From: Corynebacterium glyciniphilum AJ 3170
GTDB taxonomy: Bacteria > Actinomycetota > Actinomycetes > Mycobacteriales > Mycobacteriaceae
Reading direction: 5' to 3'
Assembly (NCBI RefSeq): GCF_007673095.1
Contig: NZ_VDYZ01000006.1
Location: 62,001 to 126,000 of the forward strand
Length of the DNA: 64,000 bases
Shown here: one piece after another, positions 35,539 through 45,892 of the stretch
How positions within the stretch are numbered: position 1 is the stretch's first letter
Layout: every line of letters starts with the position of its first letter
Made by a program: the position numbers and the translations under genes
Notes under the pieces: generated by a model
Told to the model about the DNA's origin: nothing
What the model saw: the letters and a program-made list of their open reading frames with translations, nothing else
The model's database searches: none

Positions 35539-37698
35539 TCAGAGGTTGTTGAGGAAGTCGTCGATCATCCGTCCGATGTCGGGGTTCTGCCCTGTGCCGT
35601 TACCGGTGTCAGCCCCGGTGTCGGGGACATCGTTCGACGCGCCGCTGTCACTGTCCTCGCCTCCTCCGGCAGCGCCGCCACCGGCGCCACCGCCGGCACC
35701 GCCACCCTGCATCTCCGCGGAGCCGCTGCTGGAGGCGTTTCCTGCCTGCGGGTCCTGGACGACGGGAACCGAACTGGCGAACTGCTCGACCTCGTCGTTG
35801 ACGAGTGCCTCGTTCATGAAGCCCTGCCAGATGTCCGACGGCGACTGTGAACCGTACATCGAACCGCCGTACCGACCGTCCATCAGCGGCTGACCGTCGG
35901 TGTCTCCGATCCACACGGCGGTCGCCAGCTGCGGGGTGGAACCGATCATCCAGGCGTCCTTGTTCTGCCCGGTGTCGCCCAACTGGGCGGTACCGGTCTT
36001 CGCAGCACTCGGGCGTCCGCCGGCCAACGAGTGGCCGTTGGAGTAGGCGGCGATCGGCCCCATGGCCGCGATCACCTCGTCGGCGACCTCCGGCTGGACG
36101 ACCTGGGTGGATTCCATCCCCGTGTTGTCCATCAGCATCTCGCCCTCGGAGGTCTCGACCTTCCAGACGAAGTGGGCGGGGATGTAACGGCCCTGGTTGG
36201 TCAGCGTCGCCAGCGCGGAAGCCATGTCGATCGGCCGGGACTGGTACTGGCCGAGGGTGATGCCCTCGTACGGGGTGCCGCCGTTCTCACGCAGGGTCTC
36301 GCCGATGCCCGGGAGTTCCTCGGCGACGCCGAGGCGGTGTGCCATGTCGGCGACGTCCTGGGGACCACCGTTGAGGTCACGGGCGACGCGGATGAAGGAG
36401 GTGTTCAGCGAGCGCTTGAGCGCCTCGGCCATCGAACAGGTGCCACAGGACTCACCCTCGACGTTGTTCACCTCGGTCGCACCGGTGGTGACGGGGGAGG
36501 AGTCGTAGGGGGTCGAGGTCGGGATGCCCTGCTCGACCGCCGCGGCCATCGTGAAGATCTTGAAGGTGGAGCCGGTCTGGAGACCGGCATTGGCCCAGTC
36601 CAGCCCGGTGGGATCGTCGCCACCGTAGTAGGCGCGGACGCCACCGGTCTTGGGGTCGATCGCCACGCCGGCAGACCGGACCGTGTCCGCCTGGGCGTCC
36701 ATCGCATTGTGGACATTCTCCACCATGGCCCGCTGGTGGTTGGCGTCGATGGTCGTGGTGATCTTCAGACCACCGGTGTTCACGGCTTCCTCGGTGATGC
36801 CGTTGGCGTTCAACTCGGCGAGGACCTGGCTCTTGATCAGGCCGTTGGTCCCCTCGGCCACAGATCCTGAATCCACCTGTGCCGGATCAATGACCTCCGG
36901 GTAGACCATCTCGTCACGTTCCTGCTGGCTGATCGTGCCCATGCCGACCAGGCCGTCGGAGACGTAGTTCCACCGCTGCTCGGCCTCGGGACGGTTGGTC
37001 CACGGGTCGAGCTGGCTGGGCCGCTGGATCGAGGCGGCGAGCACCGCACCCTCGGCAGGAGTCAGCTCCTGGAGCGGCTTGTTGAAGTACGCGCGGGAGG
37101 CTGCGGAGATTCCGTAGGCGTTGCGTCCGAAGTAGATCGTGTTCAGGTAGGCCTCGAGAATCTCGTCTTTCGACCACTCACGGGACATCTTCGACGAGAT
37201 CACCAGCTCCTTGCCCTTACGGACCAGGCTGCGTTCGTCACCGACGACGGCGTTCTTCACGTACTGCTGGGTGATGGTCGATCCGCCGCCGGCGTCCTCA
37301 CCGGTGAGCTGCCCCAGGGCCGCACGTCCGAAACCGGTGATCGAGAACCCGGGGTTGTCGTAGAAGTCCCGGTCCTCCGCCGCGATGACGGCGTTGCGCA
37401 CATGCTCGGGGATCTCCTCGATGTCGACGTTCTGCCGGTTGCCCTCGGGCGGGACGATACGGGCCAGCTCGGTGGTGCCGTCGTTGGCGAAGATCTGGGA
37501 GATCTGGTTGTTGACCAGTTCCTCCGGCTGCGGAACCTTGGTCACCGAGTAGGCGGCGAAGAACGTCACCAGCGGCACCACGATCAGCACGGCCAGAACT
37601 GCCGCCACTGAGGCGAAGAGCCGACGCCACACCGGCTTGCGCGTGCGCGTGCGCTGCCGTTTCGTGGAGTCGTTGGGGGTGGTCGAGTCGTTAGTCAC
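35539..37698 (-). CDS. Class A penicillin-binding protein (transglycosylase/transpeptidase)
   Basis: A 719-residue bifunctional peptidoglycan synthase. Short cytoplasmic basic tail, one transmembrane helix (VLIVVPLVTFFAAYSV), GT51 domain with AAEDRDFYDNPGF (catalytic Glu), GGSTITQQYVKN and KMSREWSKDEILEAYLN; then the transpeptidase domain with STFK (active serine), SLNTSF and KTGTAQ. The last ~100 residues form a Gly/Ala/Asp-rich tail. Equivalent to the corynebacterial PBP1a-type enzyme located near rpsF. The start codon overlaps the DUF5318 stop by 4 bases. Confidence 0.94.
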   Translation of the reverse strand: MTNDSTTPNDSTKRQRTRTRKPVWRRLFASVAAVLAVLIVVPLVTFFAAYSVTKVPQPEELVNNQISQIFANDGTTELARIVPPEGNRQNVDIEEIPEHVRNAVIAAEDRDFYDNPGFSITGFGRAALGQLTGEDAGGGSTITQQYVKNAVVGDERSLVRKGKELVISSKMSREWSKDEILEAYLNTIYFGRNAYGISAASRAYFNKPLQELTPAEGAVLAASIQRPSQLDPWTNRPEAEQRWNYVSDGLVGMGTISQQERDEMVYPEVIDPAQVDSGSVAEGTNGLIKSQVLAELNANGITEEAVNTGGLKITTTIDANHQRAMVENVHNAMDAQADTVRSAGVAIDPKTGGVRAYYGGDDPTGLDWANAGLQTGSTFKIFTMAAAVEQGIPTSTPYDSSPVTTGATEVNNVEGESCGTCSMAEALKRSLNTSFIRVARDLNGGPQDVADMAHRLGVAEELPGIGETLRENGGTPYEGITLGQYQSRPIDMASALATLTNQGRYIPAHFVWKVETSEGEMLMDNTGMESTQVVQPEVADEVIAAMGPIAAYSNGHSLAGGRPSAAKTGTAQLGDTGQNKDAWMIGSTPQLATAVWIGDTDGQPLMDGRYGGSMYGSQSPSDIWQGFMNEALVNDEVEQFASSVPVVQDPQAGNASSSGSAEMQGGGAGGGAGGGAAGGGEDSDSGASNDVPDTGADTGNGTGQNPDIGRMIDDFLNNL

Positions 37699-38159
37699 GT
37701 GGCTGTTCTCTCCGTACTGGATCTACCGGCACCGTACATGTCTTCCCTGATGAGATGGTTCCATCCACAGCGGAGGCAGACCTCCACCGTGTGGACAGCC
37801 ACCCCGCTCCCGGATTCTCCGACAGGGGCTGCGCCGGGACGTTCCGTAGCAGACCGTCCGACGCCGTCAGGAAACAGGGTAGCGAGGATAGCGCCAATCT
37901 CCGAAAGACTACGCGCCGTTCCCGATTTTTCCCCCATTGCCGCACCGTGGATCCACAGGCTTTCCCGGAGATCCGAAGCGCCACAGACAGGGCAGGGGCG
38001 GTCGACACGGTAACCCAGCACCTCTGCCGAGGACATCAGGCCGCGGTCGGCGTCACAGACGTCGGAACGTCGCCGGTCGCCCTGCCGTAGCGCACGCAGG
38101 GTCCGCTGACGGTCCAGGTCATGGGAGACGGTGTGGACGGGCTGCACTGGGGTCGACAT
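37695..38159 (-). CDS. DUF5318 zinc-ribbon protein
   Basis: A 154-residue protein with two CxxC pairs (CPVCG and CLRCGW) forming a likely zinc ribbon, and a basic N-terminal helix ([20 protein letters not shown]). It belongs to the actinobacterial DUF5318 family, typically found before a class A PBP; function unknown. A minus-strand TAGAAT (38170-38175) lies 10 bases before ATG 38159, so a leaderless transcript is likely and this ATG is preferred to 38171. Confidence 0.8.
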   Translation of the reverse strand: MSTPVQPVHTVSHDLDRQRTLRALRQGDRRRSDVCDADRGLMSSAEVLGYRVDRPCPVCGASDLRESLWIHGAAMGEKSGTARSLSEIGAILATLFPDGVGRSATERPGAAPVGESGSGVAVHTVEVCLRCGWNHLIREDMYGAGRSSTERTAT

Positions 38160-38215
38160 GATGCGGGCCATTCTATCCGGATTCCCGCCCCGGGTGAATC
38201 GGTCAAGACCGGACG

Positions 38216-38227
38216 TTGACCGGTTAA
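38216..38227. promoter_or_regulatory. LacI-type palindrome upstream of ino1
   Basis: TTGACCGGTTAA is nearly self-complementary with a central CG, the shape of LacI-family operators. A second arm, CGGTCAA at 38200-38206, forms an inverted repeat with TTGACCG. In corynebacteria ino1 is controlled by the LacI-type regulator IpsA, so this could be its site; that link is inferred. Confidence 0.5.
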
Positions 38228-38289
38228 GTTGCTTTCCACCCCACGTCAGGACGTGTTTTTCAGTTCACGGAGGGCTAACGTCCGGAGCC

Positions 38290-39405
38290 ATGAGTTCACA
38301 GGACAACACCTCCATCAAGCTGGCCATCGCCGGCATCGGCAACTGCGCCACCTCACTGCTCCAGGGCCTGGAGTTCTACAAGGACACCCCGGACGACGAC
38401 ACCGTCCCCGGCCTCATGCACGTCCGGTTCGGCGACTACCACGTACGCGACATCGAGCTCGTCGCCGCCTACGACGTCGACGCCGACAAGGTCGGCAAGG
38501 ACGTCTCCGTCGCGACGGAGTCCGGCCAGAACTGCACCATCAAGATCTGCGACCTCCCCGAGTTGGGGATCACCGTCCGCCGTGGTCACACCGCCGACGG
38601 CCTGGGCAGGTACTACCGGGAGACCATCGAGGAGTCGACCGAACCCGACGCCACCCATGATGAGGTCGTCGCCCACCTGCGGGAGACCGGCGCCGACGTC
38701 CTCGTGTCGTACCTGCCGGTGGGGTCGGAGGAGGCCGACAAGTTCTACGCCCAGTGCGCCATCGACGCCGGGGTGGCCTTCGTCAACGCCCTCCCGGTCT
38801 TCATCGCCTCCGACCCGGAGTGGGCGAAGAAGTTCGAGAACGCCGGGGTCCCCGTCGTCGGCGACGACATCAAGAGCCAGGTCGGCGCGACCATCACCCA
38901 CCGCGTCCTCGCCCGGCTCTTCGAGGAGCGCGGCGTGACCGTCGACCGGACCTACCAGCTCAACGTGGGCGGCAACATGGACTTCAAGAACATGCTGGAA
39001 CGCGACCGTCTCGAATCGAAGAAGGTCTCCAAGACCCAGGCCGTGACATCGAACCTCACCGGATCCCTGTCGGGCAAGATCGACGACCGCAACGTCCACA
39101 TCGGCCCCTCCGACTACGTGCAGTGGCTCGACGACCGTAAGTGGGCCTTCATCCGCCTGGAAGGCCGTGCCTTCGGCGACGCGCCCATCAGCCTGGAGTA
39201 CAAGCTCGAGGTCTGGGACTCCCCGAACTCCGCCGGTATCATCATCGACGCCGTACGTGCCGCGAAGATCGCCAAGGACCGTGGAATCGGAGGACCCGTC
39301 GACCCCGCGTCGACCTACCTGATGAAGTCCCCCCGGATCCAGCAGCCGGACGACAAGGGCCGTGCCGATCTCGAGTCCTTCATCTCGGGCACCTCGGGGT
39401 CCTGA
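38290..39405 (+). CDS. ino1: Inositol-3-phosphate synthase
   Basis: A 371-residue NAD-dependent enzyme that converts glucose-6-phosphate to inositol-3-phosphate for phosphatidylinositol and mycothiol. The Rossmann motif is [15 protein letters not shown] at the N-terminus; [32 protein letters not shown] and [13 protein letters not shown] are actinobacterial MIPS signatures. Start ATG 38290 is set by homology, with GGAG just upstream; the open frame to 38131 is not conserved. Confidence 0.96.
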   Translation: MSSQDNTSIKLAIAGIGNCATSLLQGLEFYKDTPDDDTVPGLMHVRFGDYHVRDIELVAAYDVDADKVGKDVSVATESGQNCTIKICDLPELGITVRRGHTADGLGRYYRETIEESTEPDATHDEVVAHLRETGADVLVSYLPVGSEEADKFYAQCAIDAGVAFVNALPVFIASDPEWAKKFENAGVPVVGDDIKSQVGATITHRVLARLFEERGVTVDRTYQLNVGGNMDFKNMLERDRLESKKVSKTQAVTSNLTGSLSGKIDDRNVHIGPSDYVQWLDDRKWAFIRLEGRAFGDAPISLEYKLEVWDSPNSAGIIIDAVRAAKIAKDRGIGGPVDPASTYLMKSPRIQQPDDKGRADLESFISGTSGS

Positions 39406-39520
39406 TCACCCCAATTGTAGGTCGGTGATATCCCTCTGACCTGCCAGGTTAAGGAACTTCACTGGCCTAAAAGTGGTGCGAGTATACCTTTCAGGAGCAA
39501 AGCACGGTAGATTGGTGGGC

Positions 39521-39973
39521 ATGACCGCTACCCCGTCTGAAGTCGCGAAGCGCCTGCGGCCCGTCGTCACCCGGATGTACCTCCTGTACTTCCGCCAGAC
39601 CACGCAGTCCAGCATCAGTACCGCGCAGCTCTCCATCATGATGAACCTCCAGACCCACGGTGCTCTGCGCATCAGCCAGATCGCCGATCTGGAGTCGATC
39701 CGGATGCCCACCGCCTCCAACGCGATCAACCACCTTGAGTCGCTGGGCCTGGTCTCCCGCGTCCGCGACGTGAGCGACCGTCGCGGTGTGCGTGTGAAGC
39801 TCACGGACCTCGGCAAGACCGAACTGACCCGGATCGGCGAGGAACGTGACAAGCAGATGGCGAACATCCTCGCCGTCCTCGACCCGGAGCAGCTGGAGAA
39901 GGTGGAGGAGTTCATCCCGACCCTGGAGGCCGGCATGGAGGTCTTCGACTCCCGTCGCATGGGGGAGAAGTAG
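39521..39973 (+). CDS. MarR-family regulator next to Usp gene
   Basis: A 150-residue MarR protein: LSIMMNLQTHGALRISQIADL, then MPTASNAINHLESLGLVSRV (recognition helix) and wing DVSDRRGVRVKLT. Three bases before the universal stress protein gene, so they form an operon. Gene order near a class A PBP and ino1 recalls C. glutamicum MalR, a regulator of envelope remodelling under stress; orthology is likely but not proven here. ATG 39521 preferred over the GTG at 39473. Confidence 0.85.
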   Translation: MTATPSEVAKRLRPVVTRMYLLYFRQTTQSSISTAQLSIMMNLQTHGALRISQIADLESIRMPTASNAINHLESLGLVSRVRDVSDRRGVRVKLTDLGKTELTRIGEERDKQMANILAVLDPEQLEKVEEFIPTLEAGMEVFDSRRMGEK

Positions 39974-39976
39974 CCG

Positions 39977-40933
39977 GTGACTCCGCTGCGAGTGCTGCTG
40001 GCCTGGCGGCCCGACGGGGATCCCGACGGCGCTGACACCAACACCGGTACCGACACCGCGGCATTCGTCTCCTGGCTCTCCAGGACCGCCGAGATCACCG
40101 TTAAACCGGTGACCGTCATCCCGCGGATCTGGCCTGAGGGCGTCGACCGTGTCGACGCCTCCGACGCCGCCGCCGTGCAACGGTTCGAGGAGTGGGCGGC
40201 CGCGGAGTCGGCCGCCTGCCACGCTGCGGCCCGCACCGCCCTCATCGAGGCCGGAGTGCCGGACTCGATGATCGACGACAGCGACGAGCTGCTCCACAGT
40301 CACTCGGAGACGACGGCGCTGATCCGGTCAGCCGAGGAGTTCGGCGCGGACCTCATCGTCGTCGGTTCCCGCTTCGGGACCTCCGGTGGCCCCGTCGGAC
40401 GCTTCCGGGCCGGGTCGACCGCGGATGCACTGTTGCACTGCGCACCCCTGCCTGTGGTCACCGTGCCGCGTACACCGACATTGTCGAAGCACGGCGTCAC
40501 CCGCGTCAGCTGTGCCTACGTCGACAACGAGCAGTCCCACCAGGCCCTCCGGAAAGCGGCGGACCTGGCCTCGCGCTGGGGCGTCCCCCTCCGACTCGTG
40601 GCCTTCAGCCCCACCGGCGCGTCAATGTACCCCACCCTCACACCGTTTCCCGATGCCGCCGAAGCGGATGAACGCTGGCGCGGCCAGGCGCTCGACATCC
40701 TCGCCCGCGGCAGGGAGCGTGCCGAGGAGCGTCACCCGGACCTGCGTGTGGAGACCGAAGTGGGCTCCGGTCCCGGGTGGAGCGGCGCGATGGACGACGT
40801 GCACTGGAAGAAGGGCGAGATCCTCGTGGTCGGGTCCTCCGTCCTCGGTGCCTTCAACCGGGTCTTCATCGGCCCGTCCACCAACCAGCTTCTCGCGCAC
40901 TCACCTGCGCCGGTTCTCGTCAGCCCGGTCTAG
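39977..40933 (+). CDS. Tandem universal stress protein (UspA-like)
   Basis: A 318-residue protein with two Usp folds. The first (about 1-155) has DLIVVGSRFGTSGGPVGRFRAGSTADALLHCAPLPVV-type ATP-binding features (GSR, then GS near the end). The second (about 165-318) ends KGEILVVGSSVLGAFNRVF and PAPVLVSPV. The GTG start is 3 bases after the MarR stop. Cytosolic; likely binds nucleotide under stress. Confidence 0.88.
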   Translation: MTPLRVLLAWRPDGDPDGADTNTGTDTAAFVSWLSRTAEITVKPVTVIPRIWPEGVDRVDASDAAAVQRFEEWAAAESAACHAAARTALIEAGVPDSMIDDSDELLHSHSETTALIRSAEEFGADLIVVGSRFGTSGGPVGRFRAGSTADALLHCAPLPVVTVPRTPTLSKHGVTRVSCAYVDNEQSHQALRKAADLASRWGVPLRLVAFSPTGASMYPTLTPFPDAAEADERWRGQALDILARGRERAEERHPDLRVETEVGSGPGWSGAMDDVHWKKGEILVVGSSVLGAFNRVFIGPSTNQLLAHSPAPVLVSPV

Positions 40934-40984
40934 AGTCCAGCGGTAGCCGGCCAGCGGGGCACACGGGCTAGACTCGGAGACATC

Positions 40985-41332
40985 ATGTCCGCTCAGCCCA
41001 ACAGTTCAGAGAATCCCGATCCTCTCGACCGCCTCGAGGACCTTGACCGGCGTACGTCCGTGCGCCAGGCCTGGCAGTTGGCGGTCGCCTTCCCCGTCGT
41101 CACCATCGTCGCCTGGATCGTGCTCGACCAGACGGTGGGGGACACCGCCGTCACCCGGATCATCCCGACAGTGATCTCCATGTTCGGCCCGATCGTCGCC
41201 GGCCTCGTCGTACTCCGCAAATGGCGCCGCTACCAGTGGTGGCAGCCGTTCATGGGCACACTGTGGTGGCTGATCCCCTTCTTCCTCATCATCTTCACCA
41301 CGCTGCCGGTCCCGCTGATCATCGGGCACTGA
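40985..41332 (+). CDS. Small membrane protein of unknown function
   Basis: A 115-residue protein: an acidic N-terminus (NPDPLDRLEDLDRR), then three predicted membrane helices (WQLAVAFPVVTIVAWIVL, VISMFGPIVAGLVVLRKW, MGTLWWLIPFFLIIFTTL). No family recognised. It sits between the Usp gene and leuS (convergent). Confidence 0.65.
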   Translation: MSAQPNSSENPDPLDRLEDLDRRTSVRQAWQLAVAFPVVTIVAWIVLDQTVGDTAVTRIIPTVISMFGPIVAGLVVLRKWRRYQWWQPFMGTLWWLIPFFLIIFTTLPVPLIIGH

Positions 41333-41376
41333 GCACCGTCACGTGCCGGGTGGGGGAGGAGCCCCACCCGTTTCGC

Positions 41377-44229
41377 CTATTTCGCGACGATGTTCACCAT
41401 CTTGCCGGGGACCACGATGATCTTCGCGACGGTCTTGCCCTCGACATGTGCCGCCACGTTCGGCTCCGCCAGCGCCGCGGCCTCAACATCCTCACGCGCC
41501 GCGTCCACAGCCACGGTCACCCGGCCACGCACCTTGCCCATCACCTGGACGGGCAGCTCGACAGTGTCGTCGACCAGCCACTTCTCTTCCCAGGTGGGGA
41601 AGGGTGCGTGGGCCAGAGAACCCTCGTGGCCCAGGCGTGACCAGAGCTCCTCCGCGATGTGCGGAGCGACCGGTGCCATCATCAGCACCAGTGGCTCCAC
41701 AGCGCCACGGGGCACCGACGCCCCCGCGTGAGCCTTCGTCAGGTGGTTGACGTACTCGATGAGCTTGGCGACGGCGGTGTTGTCCCGCAGGTGCGCGTAG
41801 TCGTCATGCACGCCCGCGACGGTACGGTGCAGTGCACGCTGATCGTCGTCACTCAGTTCCGCGTCCGACACCGCCGGCTCACCGGTGGCCTCGTCCACGA
41901 CCAGCCGCCATGCGCGCTGCAGGAAGCGCTGGGCGCCGACGACGTCCTTCGTCGCCCAGGGGCGGGAGGTGTCCAGCGGTCCCATCGAAATCTCGTACAC
42001 CCGCAGAGTGTCTGCGCCGTAGTTGTCGCAGATCTCGTCGGGGGAGACGGCGTTCTTCAGGGACTTGCCCATCTTGCCGTACTCCTGGGTGACCTCCTCG
42101 CCGTTGTAGTAGAAGGTGCCGTCCTTCTCCTCGACATCGGCGGCAGGCACGTAGACCCCGCGTGAGTCGGTGTAGGCGTAGGCCTGGATGTAGCCCTGGT
42201 TGTAGAGCCGGTGGTAGGGCTCGTAGGAGCTCACATGGCCGAGATCGAAGAGCACCTTGTGCCAGAAACGGCTGTAGAGCAGGTGCAGCACGGCGTGCTC
42301 CACACCACCGACATAGAGGTCCACACCGCCCGAGGGAGCGCCCTCACGCGGCCCGGTCCAGTACCGTTCGTTCTCGATGTCGACGAGCGCGTCGCTGTTC
42401 GTCGGGTCGATGTAGCGCAGCTGGTACCAGGAGGAGCCGGCCCACTGCGGCATGACGTTGGTGTCGCGCCAGTAGGTCCGCTCGCCGTCGCCGAGATCGA
42501 GGGTGACCTCGACCCACTCCCTGGCCTTGGCCAGCGGAGGCTGTGGCTCGGAGGAGGCGTCGTCCGGGTCGAAGCTGACGGGCCTGTAGTCCTCGACCTC
42601 GGGGAGTTCGACAGGCAGCATGGATTCCGGCAGCGCGTGGGCGACTCCGTCGGCGTCGTAGACGACCGGGAAGGGTTCGCCCCAGTAGCGCTGGCGGGCG
42701 AAGAGCCAGTCACGCAGCTTGTACTGGATCTTCTCTTCACCGACGCCCTGCTCAGCGAGCCAGGCGATGGTGGTCTCGATCGCATCGGCCTTGTTCATGC
42801 CGTTGAGGTCGAGCCCCCGTTCATTGGCAGAGTTCACCAGCACGCCGTCCCCGGTGTAGGCGGCCTCGGCGATCGGGGCGTCCCCGCCGGAGACGACCTC
42901 GGTGACCGGCAGTCCGAAGACGGTGGCGAACTCGTGGTCGCGTTCATCGTGGCCCGGCACCGCCATGATCGCGCCGGTGCCGTACCCGGTGAGCACGTAA
43001 TCGGCGATGAAGACGGGGACCTGCGCGCCGTTGACGGGGTTGGTGGCGTACGCCCCGGTGAAGACGCCGGTCTTCTCCTTGTTCTCCTGCCGTTCCAGGT
43101 CGGTCTTCGCCGCGATCGCCCCACGGTAGGACGCCACGGCGGCGGCCGGTGTGGCCTCGCCGTAGGACCAGCGTTCGTCGGTGTCGGCATCATAAGGCAG
43201 ATCCGTGACCAGTGCGTCGACAAGTTCATGCTCCGGAGCGAGCACCATGTAGGACGCTCCGAACAGCGTGTCGGGGCGGGTGGTGAATACCCGGATCGGG
43301 CCGGCGTCGCTGGCGAAGTCGACCTCGGCGCCGCGGGACCGTCCGATCCAGTTGCGCTGCATGGACTTGACCTTCTCGGGCCAGTCGAGGTCCTCGAGAT
43401 CGTCCAGCAACCGGTCGGAGTAGGCGGTGATCCGCATCATCCACTGGGACAGCCGCTTACGGAAGACGGGGAAGTTGCCGCGCTCGGAGCGTCCGTCGGC
43501 GGTGACCTCCTCGTTGGCCAGGACGGTGCCGAGACCGGGGCACCAGTTGACCGTGCTGTTCGAGCGGTACACCAGCCGGTGTTCGTCGAGCTCGGCCTGC
43601 TGTTCGGCAGGCGTCAGGTCAGCCCAGTCGGGACGTTCGGCCGCGAACTTCGCCTCCAGTTCACTGATCGGGCGCGCCTTCTCCGCCTCGGTGTCGAACC
43701 AGGAATTGTAGATCTGCAGGAAGATCCACTGTGTCCAGCGGTAGAAGTCGGTGTCGGTGGTGGCGATCACGCGGCGGCGGTCGTGCCCCAGGCCCAGCCG
43801 TCCCAGCTGACGTTCCATGTTCTCGATGTTGGCGCTGGTGGTGGTGCGCGGGTGCGTGCCGGTCTGCACGGCGTACTGCTCGGCAGGCAGGCCGAAGGCG
43901 TCGTAGCCGAGGGTGTGCAGGACGTTGCGCCCCAGCATGCGGTTGAAGCGTGCGTAGACGTCGGTGGCGATGTACCCCAGCGGGTGTCCGACATGCAGTC
44001 CCACGCCGGAGGGGTAGGGGAACATGTCCTGGACGAAGAGCTTCTCGGGGATGTCGGTGGCGGGCGTCTCCGGTGCGCCTGCGTCTGCAAGGTCGCCGAC
44101 GGGGTTCGGCGCATTGAAGGTGCCGTTGTCACGCCAGTACCTCTGCCAGCGATTTTCGATGTCGCCGGCGAGTTCCGGGGTGTAGCGGTGGGACGTGGAC
44201 TCGCCAGATTCGCTCCGAGGGTTAGTCAT
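41377..44229 (-). CDS. leuS: Leucyl-tRNA synthetase
   Basis: A 950-residue class I synthetase. The HIGH-equivalent is HVGH in [16 protein letters not shown]; the editing domain (CP1) lies in the middle; KMSKS is KMGKS in [11 protein letters not shown], as usual in actinobacterial LeuS. A C-terminal anticodon-binding domain ends the protein. Start ATG 44229 is set by homology ([11 protein letters not shown]); the long upstream frame to 44541 overlaps the divergent SdpI gene. No T-box leader: only 28 bases separate it from the neighbour. Confidence 0.97.
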   Translation of the reverse strand: MTNPRSESGESTSHRYTPELAGDIENRWQRYWRDNGTFNAPNPVGDLADAGAPETPATDIPEKLFVQDMFPYPSGVGLHVGHPLGYIATDVYARFNRMLGRNVLHTLGYDAFGLPAEQYAVQTGTHPRTTTSANIENMERQLGRLGLGHDRRRVIATTDTDFYRWTQWIFLQIYNSWFDTEAEKARPISELEAKFAAERPDWADLTPAEQQAELDEHRLVYRSNSTVNWCPGLGTVLANEEVTADGRSERGNFPVFRKRLSQWMMRITAYSDRLLDDLEDLDWPEKVKSMQRNWIGRSRGAEVDFASDAGPIRVFTTRPDTLFGASYMVLAPEHELVDALVTDLPYDADTDERWSYGEATPAAAVASYRGAIAAKTDLERQENKEKTGVFTGAYATNPVNGAQVPVFIADYVLTGYGTGAIMAVPGHDERDHEFATVFGLPVTEVVSGGDAPIAEAAYTGDGVLVNSANERGLDLNGMNKADAIETTIAWLAEQGVGEEKIQYKLRDWLFARQRYWGEPFPVVYDADGVAHALPESMLPVELPEVEDYRPVSFDPDDASSEPQPPLAKAREWVEVTLDLGDGERTYWRDTNVMPQWAGSSWYQLRYIDPTNSDALVDIENERYWTGPREGAPSGGVDLYVGGVEHAVLHLLYSRFWHKVLFDLGHVSSYEPYHRLYNQGYIQAYAYTDSRGVYVPAADVEEKDGTFYYNGEEVTQEYGKMGKSLKNAVSPDEICDNYGADTLRVYEISMGPLDTSRPWATKDVVGAQRFLQRAWRLVVDEATGEPAVSDAELSDDDQRALHRTVAGVHDDYAHLRDNTAVAKLIEYVNHLTKAHAGASVPRGAVEPLVLMMAPVAPHIAEELWSRLGHEGSLAHAPFPTWEEKWLVDDTVELPVQVMGKVRGRVTVAVDAAREDVEAAALAEPNVAAHVEGKTVAKIIVVPGKMVNIVAK

Positions 44230-44257
44230 GTCCAGCCATTGTAATAGACTGGTGTGC

Positions 44258-44767
44258 ATGATCGTTCTCTCTGTCCTGCTGTTCATCCTGGGCGCTGCCG
44301 TGCTGGTCACCGGTGTGCTTGCCGTCACCGCGAAACTGCCGGGGAACAGGTGGGTGGGGCTGCGTGTCCCGGAGGTGCGCAAGAACCGGGAGATGTGGGA
44401 CACCGGCCACCGTATCGCCGGCCCGACCTGGACGGGAGCGGGCGTCGCGCTCATCGCCGCCGGCGCCGTCGGGCTCCAGGGCGGATGGCTCTGGATCGTC
44501 TCCGGACTGCTGGTGGTGGGTGCGCTGTTCCTGATCGGCATGGGTGCCGCGCTGGCGGCACAGACACTGGCGAAGATCGACCATGCGAAGGCTCAGCAGG
44601 CTGAACAGCAGCGGGCCGCGGCAGGCTGCTGCTCGTCGGGGTCATCGTCCGACAGCTCCTGCGGCGGAGACTGTGACGGCGGCTGCGGCGGCCACGACAG
44701 CGTCACGCCTGTCGAACTGGACCTCGACGCCGCCCGCCGGGCCGCGGCCGCACGCGACTCCCGTTAG
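44258..44767 (+). CDS. SdpI-family membrane protein with cysteine-rich tail
   Basis: A 169-residue protein. The N-terminal 105 residues hold three hydrophobic helices and the SdpI/YhfL signature ([23 protein letters not shown] is split across helix 1-2). After a charged helix ([18 protein letters not shown]) comes a Cys/Ser/Gly tail with CCSSG and [12 protein letters not shown], then an acidic end. The tail could bind metal or form disulphides. SdpI proteins give immunity or signalling in Bacillus; here the role is unknown. TGTAAT 13 bases before the ATG suggests a near-leaderless mRNA. Confidence 0.8.
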   Translation: MIVLSVLLFILGAAVLVTGVLAVTAKLPGNRWVGLRVPEVRKNREMWDTGHRIAGPTWTGAGVALIAAGAVGLQGGWLWIVSGLLVVGALFLIGMGAALAAQTLAKIDHAKAQQAEQQRAAAGCCSSGSSSDSSCGGDCDGGCGGHDSVTPVELDLDAARRAAAARDSR

Positions 44768-44862
44768 CCCTAACTCCCCGAAGAGACGAGCCCGAGCAAA
44801 CAGACTCTGGGGCCTCAGACCCCCGGGTTGTGGCGGCGTGCGTCGCTGCGACCCCGGTAGCT

Positions 44863-44991
44863 GCCTGCAAATCCACGGTGGTGGTGCCTGCAAATCCACG
44901 GTGCAGTTCGTATCACGTTGCTATTTTCTATTCTGAGCTGGCATTTCACTGCCTGCAAATCCACGGTGGAGGTGCCTGCAAATCCACGGTG
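44863..44991. repeat. Two pairs of the 18-base repeat GCCTGCAAATCCACGGTG
   Basis: Four exact copies at 44863-44880, 44886-44903, 44951-44968 and 44974-44991. Within each pair the spacer is 5 bases (GTGGT or GAGGT), so the 41-base unit is duplicated 88 bases apart with a single difference. Flanks CT before and AGTT after are also shared. Located between the SdpI gene and the truncated DUF4143 gene; spacing excludes CRISPR. Could be a regulatory site array or a recombination scar. Confidence 0.85.
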
Positions 44992-45014
44992 AAGTTGCGG
45001 GCAGAAGCGTCTCG

Positions 45015-45881
45015 GTGAACCTCGGCGGCTTCAGTCAGGGTGAACTCGCCGGTGTCTCGGAGGATTTCGTCTCGGCGGTGGTGGACGGTGCCATACCCCA
45101 CCCCAGCACAACGGACAGAAACGGCTACGCTTCCGTCCTCGCGGCCGGCAGCTTCCCGGAACTCCGGGTCCTGCCCGAGAGGATGCGTTCGGTCTGGCTC
45201 GACGCCTATGTGTCCAGCCTGGTCAACCGCGATATCGCCGAACTGATGCGGCTGACGGACCCGGCTCGCGTGTCATCAGTGCTCCGGCTCCTCGCAGCGA
45301 ATCAGGCTGGCGAACTCGTCCGGGCCCGTCTCTCGAAGCAGACAAGCATCCCCGAAAGTACGCTCACCAGCTACATCTCACTGTTGCGTAGCCTCTACCT
45401 CATCGACGAGCTTCCACCGTGGACGGCGAACCTCGCCCGGCGTGAAATCGGGCGTCCGAAGGTCTTCCTGCCGGACAGTGCTCTGGCGATGCACCTGTCG
45501 GGGGTGACCCAGGGTCAGTTGGCGACGAATTCCGAATACTTCGGGCAACTGCTCGAGGGGTTCGTCGCCGCAGAGCTACGACGCCAGCAGTCCTGGTCGA
45601 ACGCCGATTTCCGGTTGTACTCCTACCGGAACAGCAATGACCGTGAGGTGGATTGTCTCGTGGAACTCAGCGACGGCCGGATCATCGCCATCGAGGTCAA
45701 GGCGTCATCGACTCTGCGGTCCTCGTACTTCGGTCATCTGGCGTTTCTACGGGACAAACTGGGGGACCGGTTCATCGCCGGGATCGTCCTGTCGACGGCG
45801 CAGGACCCTGTTCCGTTCGGTGACCGCCTCTGGGGCATGCCGGTCTCAGCACTGTGGGAGCTCGGTACCACCGCCGACTAG
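45015..45881 (+). pseudogene. DUF4143 protein lacking its N-terminal ATPase domain
   Basis: A 288-residue frame equal to the C-terminal two-thirds of the AAA_14-DUF4143 family. It starts inside the linker after the ATPase (GGFSQGELAG), continues with YVSSLVNRDIAELMRL and the winged-helix segment, and ends in the nuclease-like fold with REVDCLVEL and IAIEVKASST (PD-(D/E)XK-type residues). Full-length members are about 400-430 residues, with a Walker A near residue 25, which is absent here. The 5' end abuts the repeat pairs. It may be a decayed gene or a truncated one still translated from GTG 45015. Confidence 0.7.
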
Positions 45882-45892
45882 GCTGAAGCACC

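Noticed and set aside
44230..44257. T-box or leader regulation of leuS
   Set aside because: The intergenic space is 28 bases, too short for a T-box.
44863..44991. CRISPR-like array
   Set aside because: Only four 18-base copies with spacers of 5, 47 and 5 bases, no cas genes, and nearly identical short spacers.
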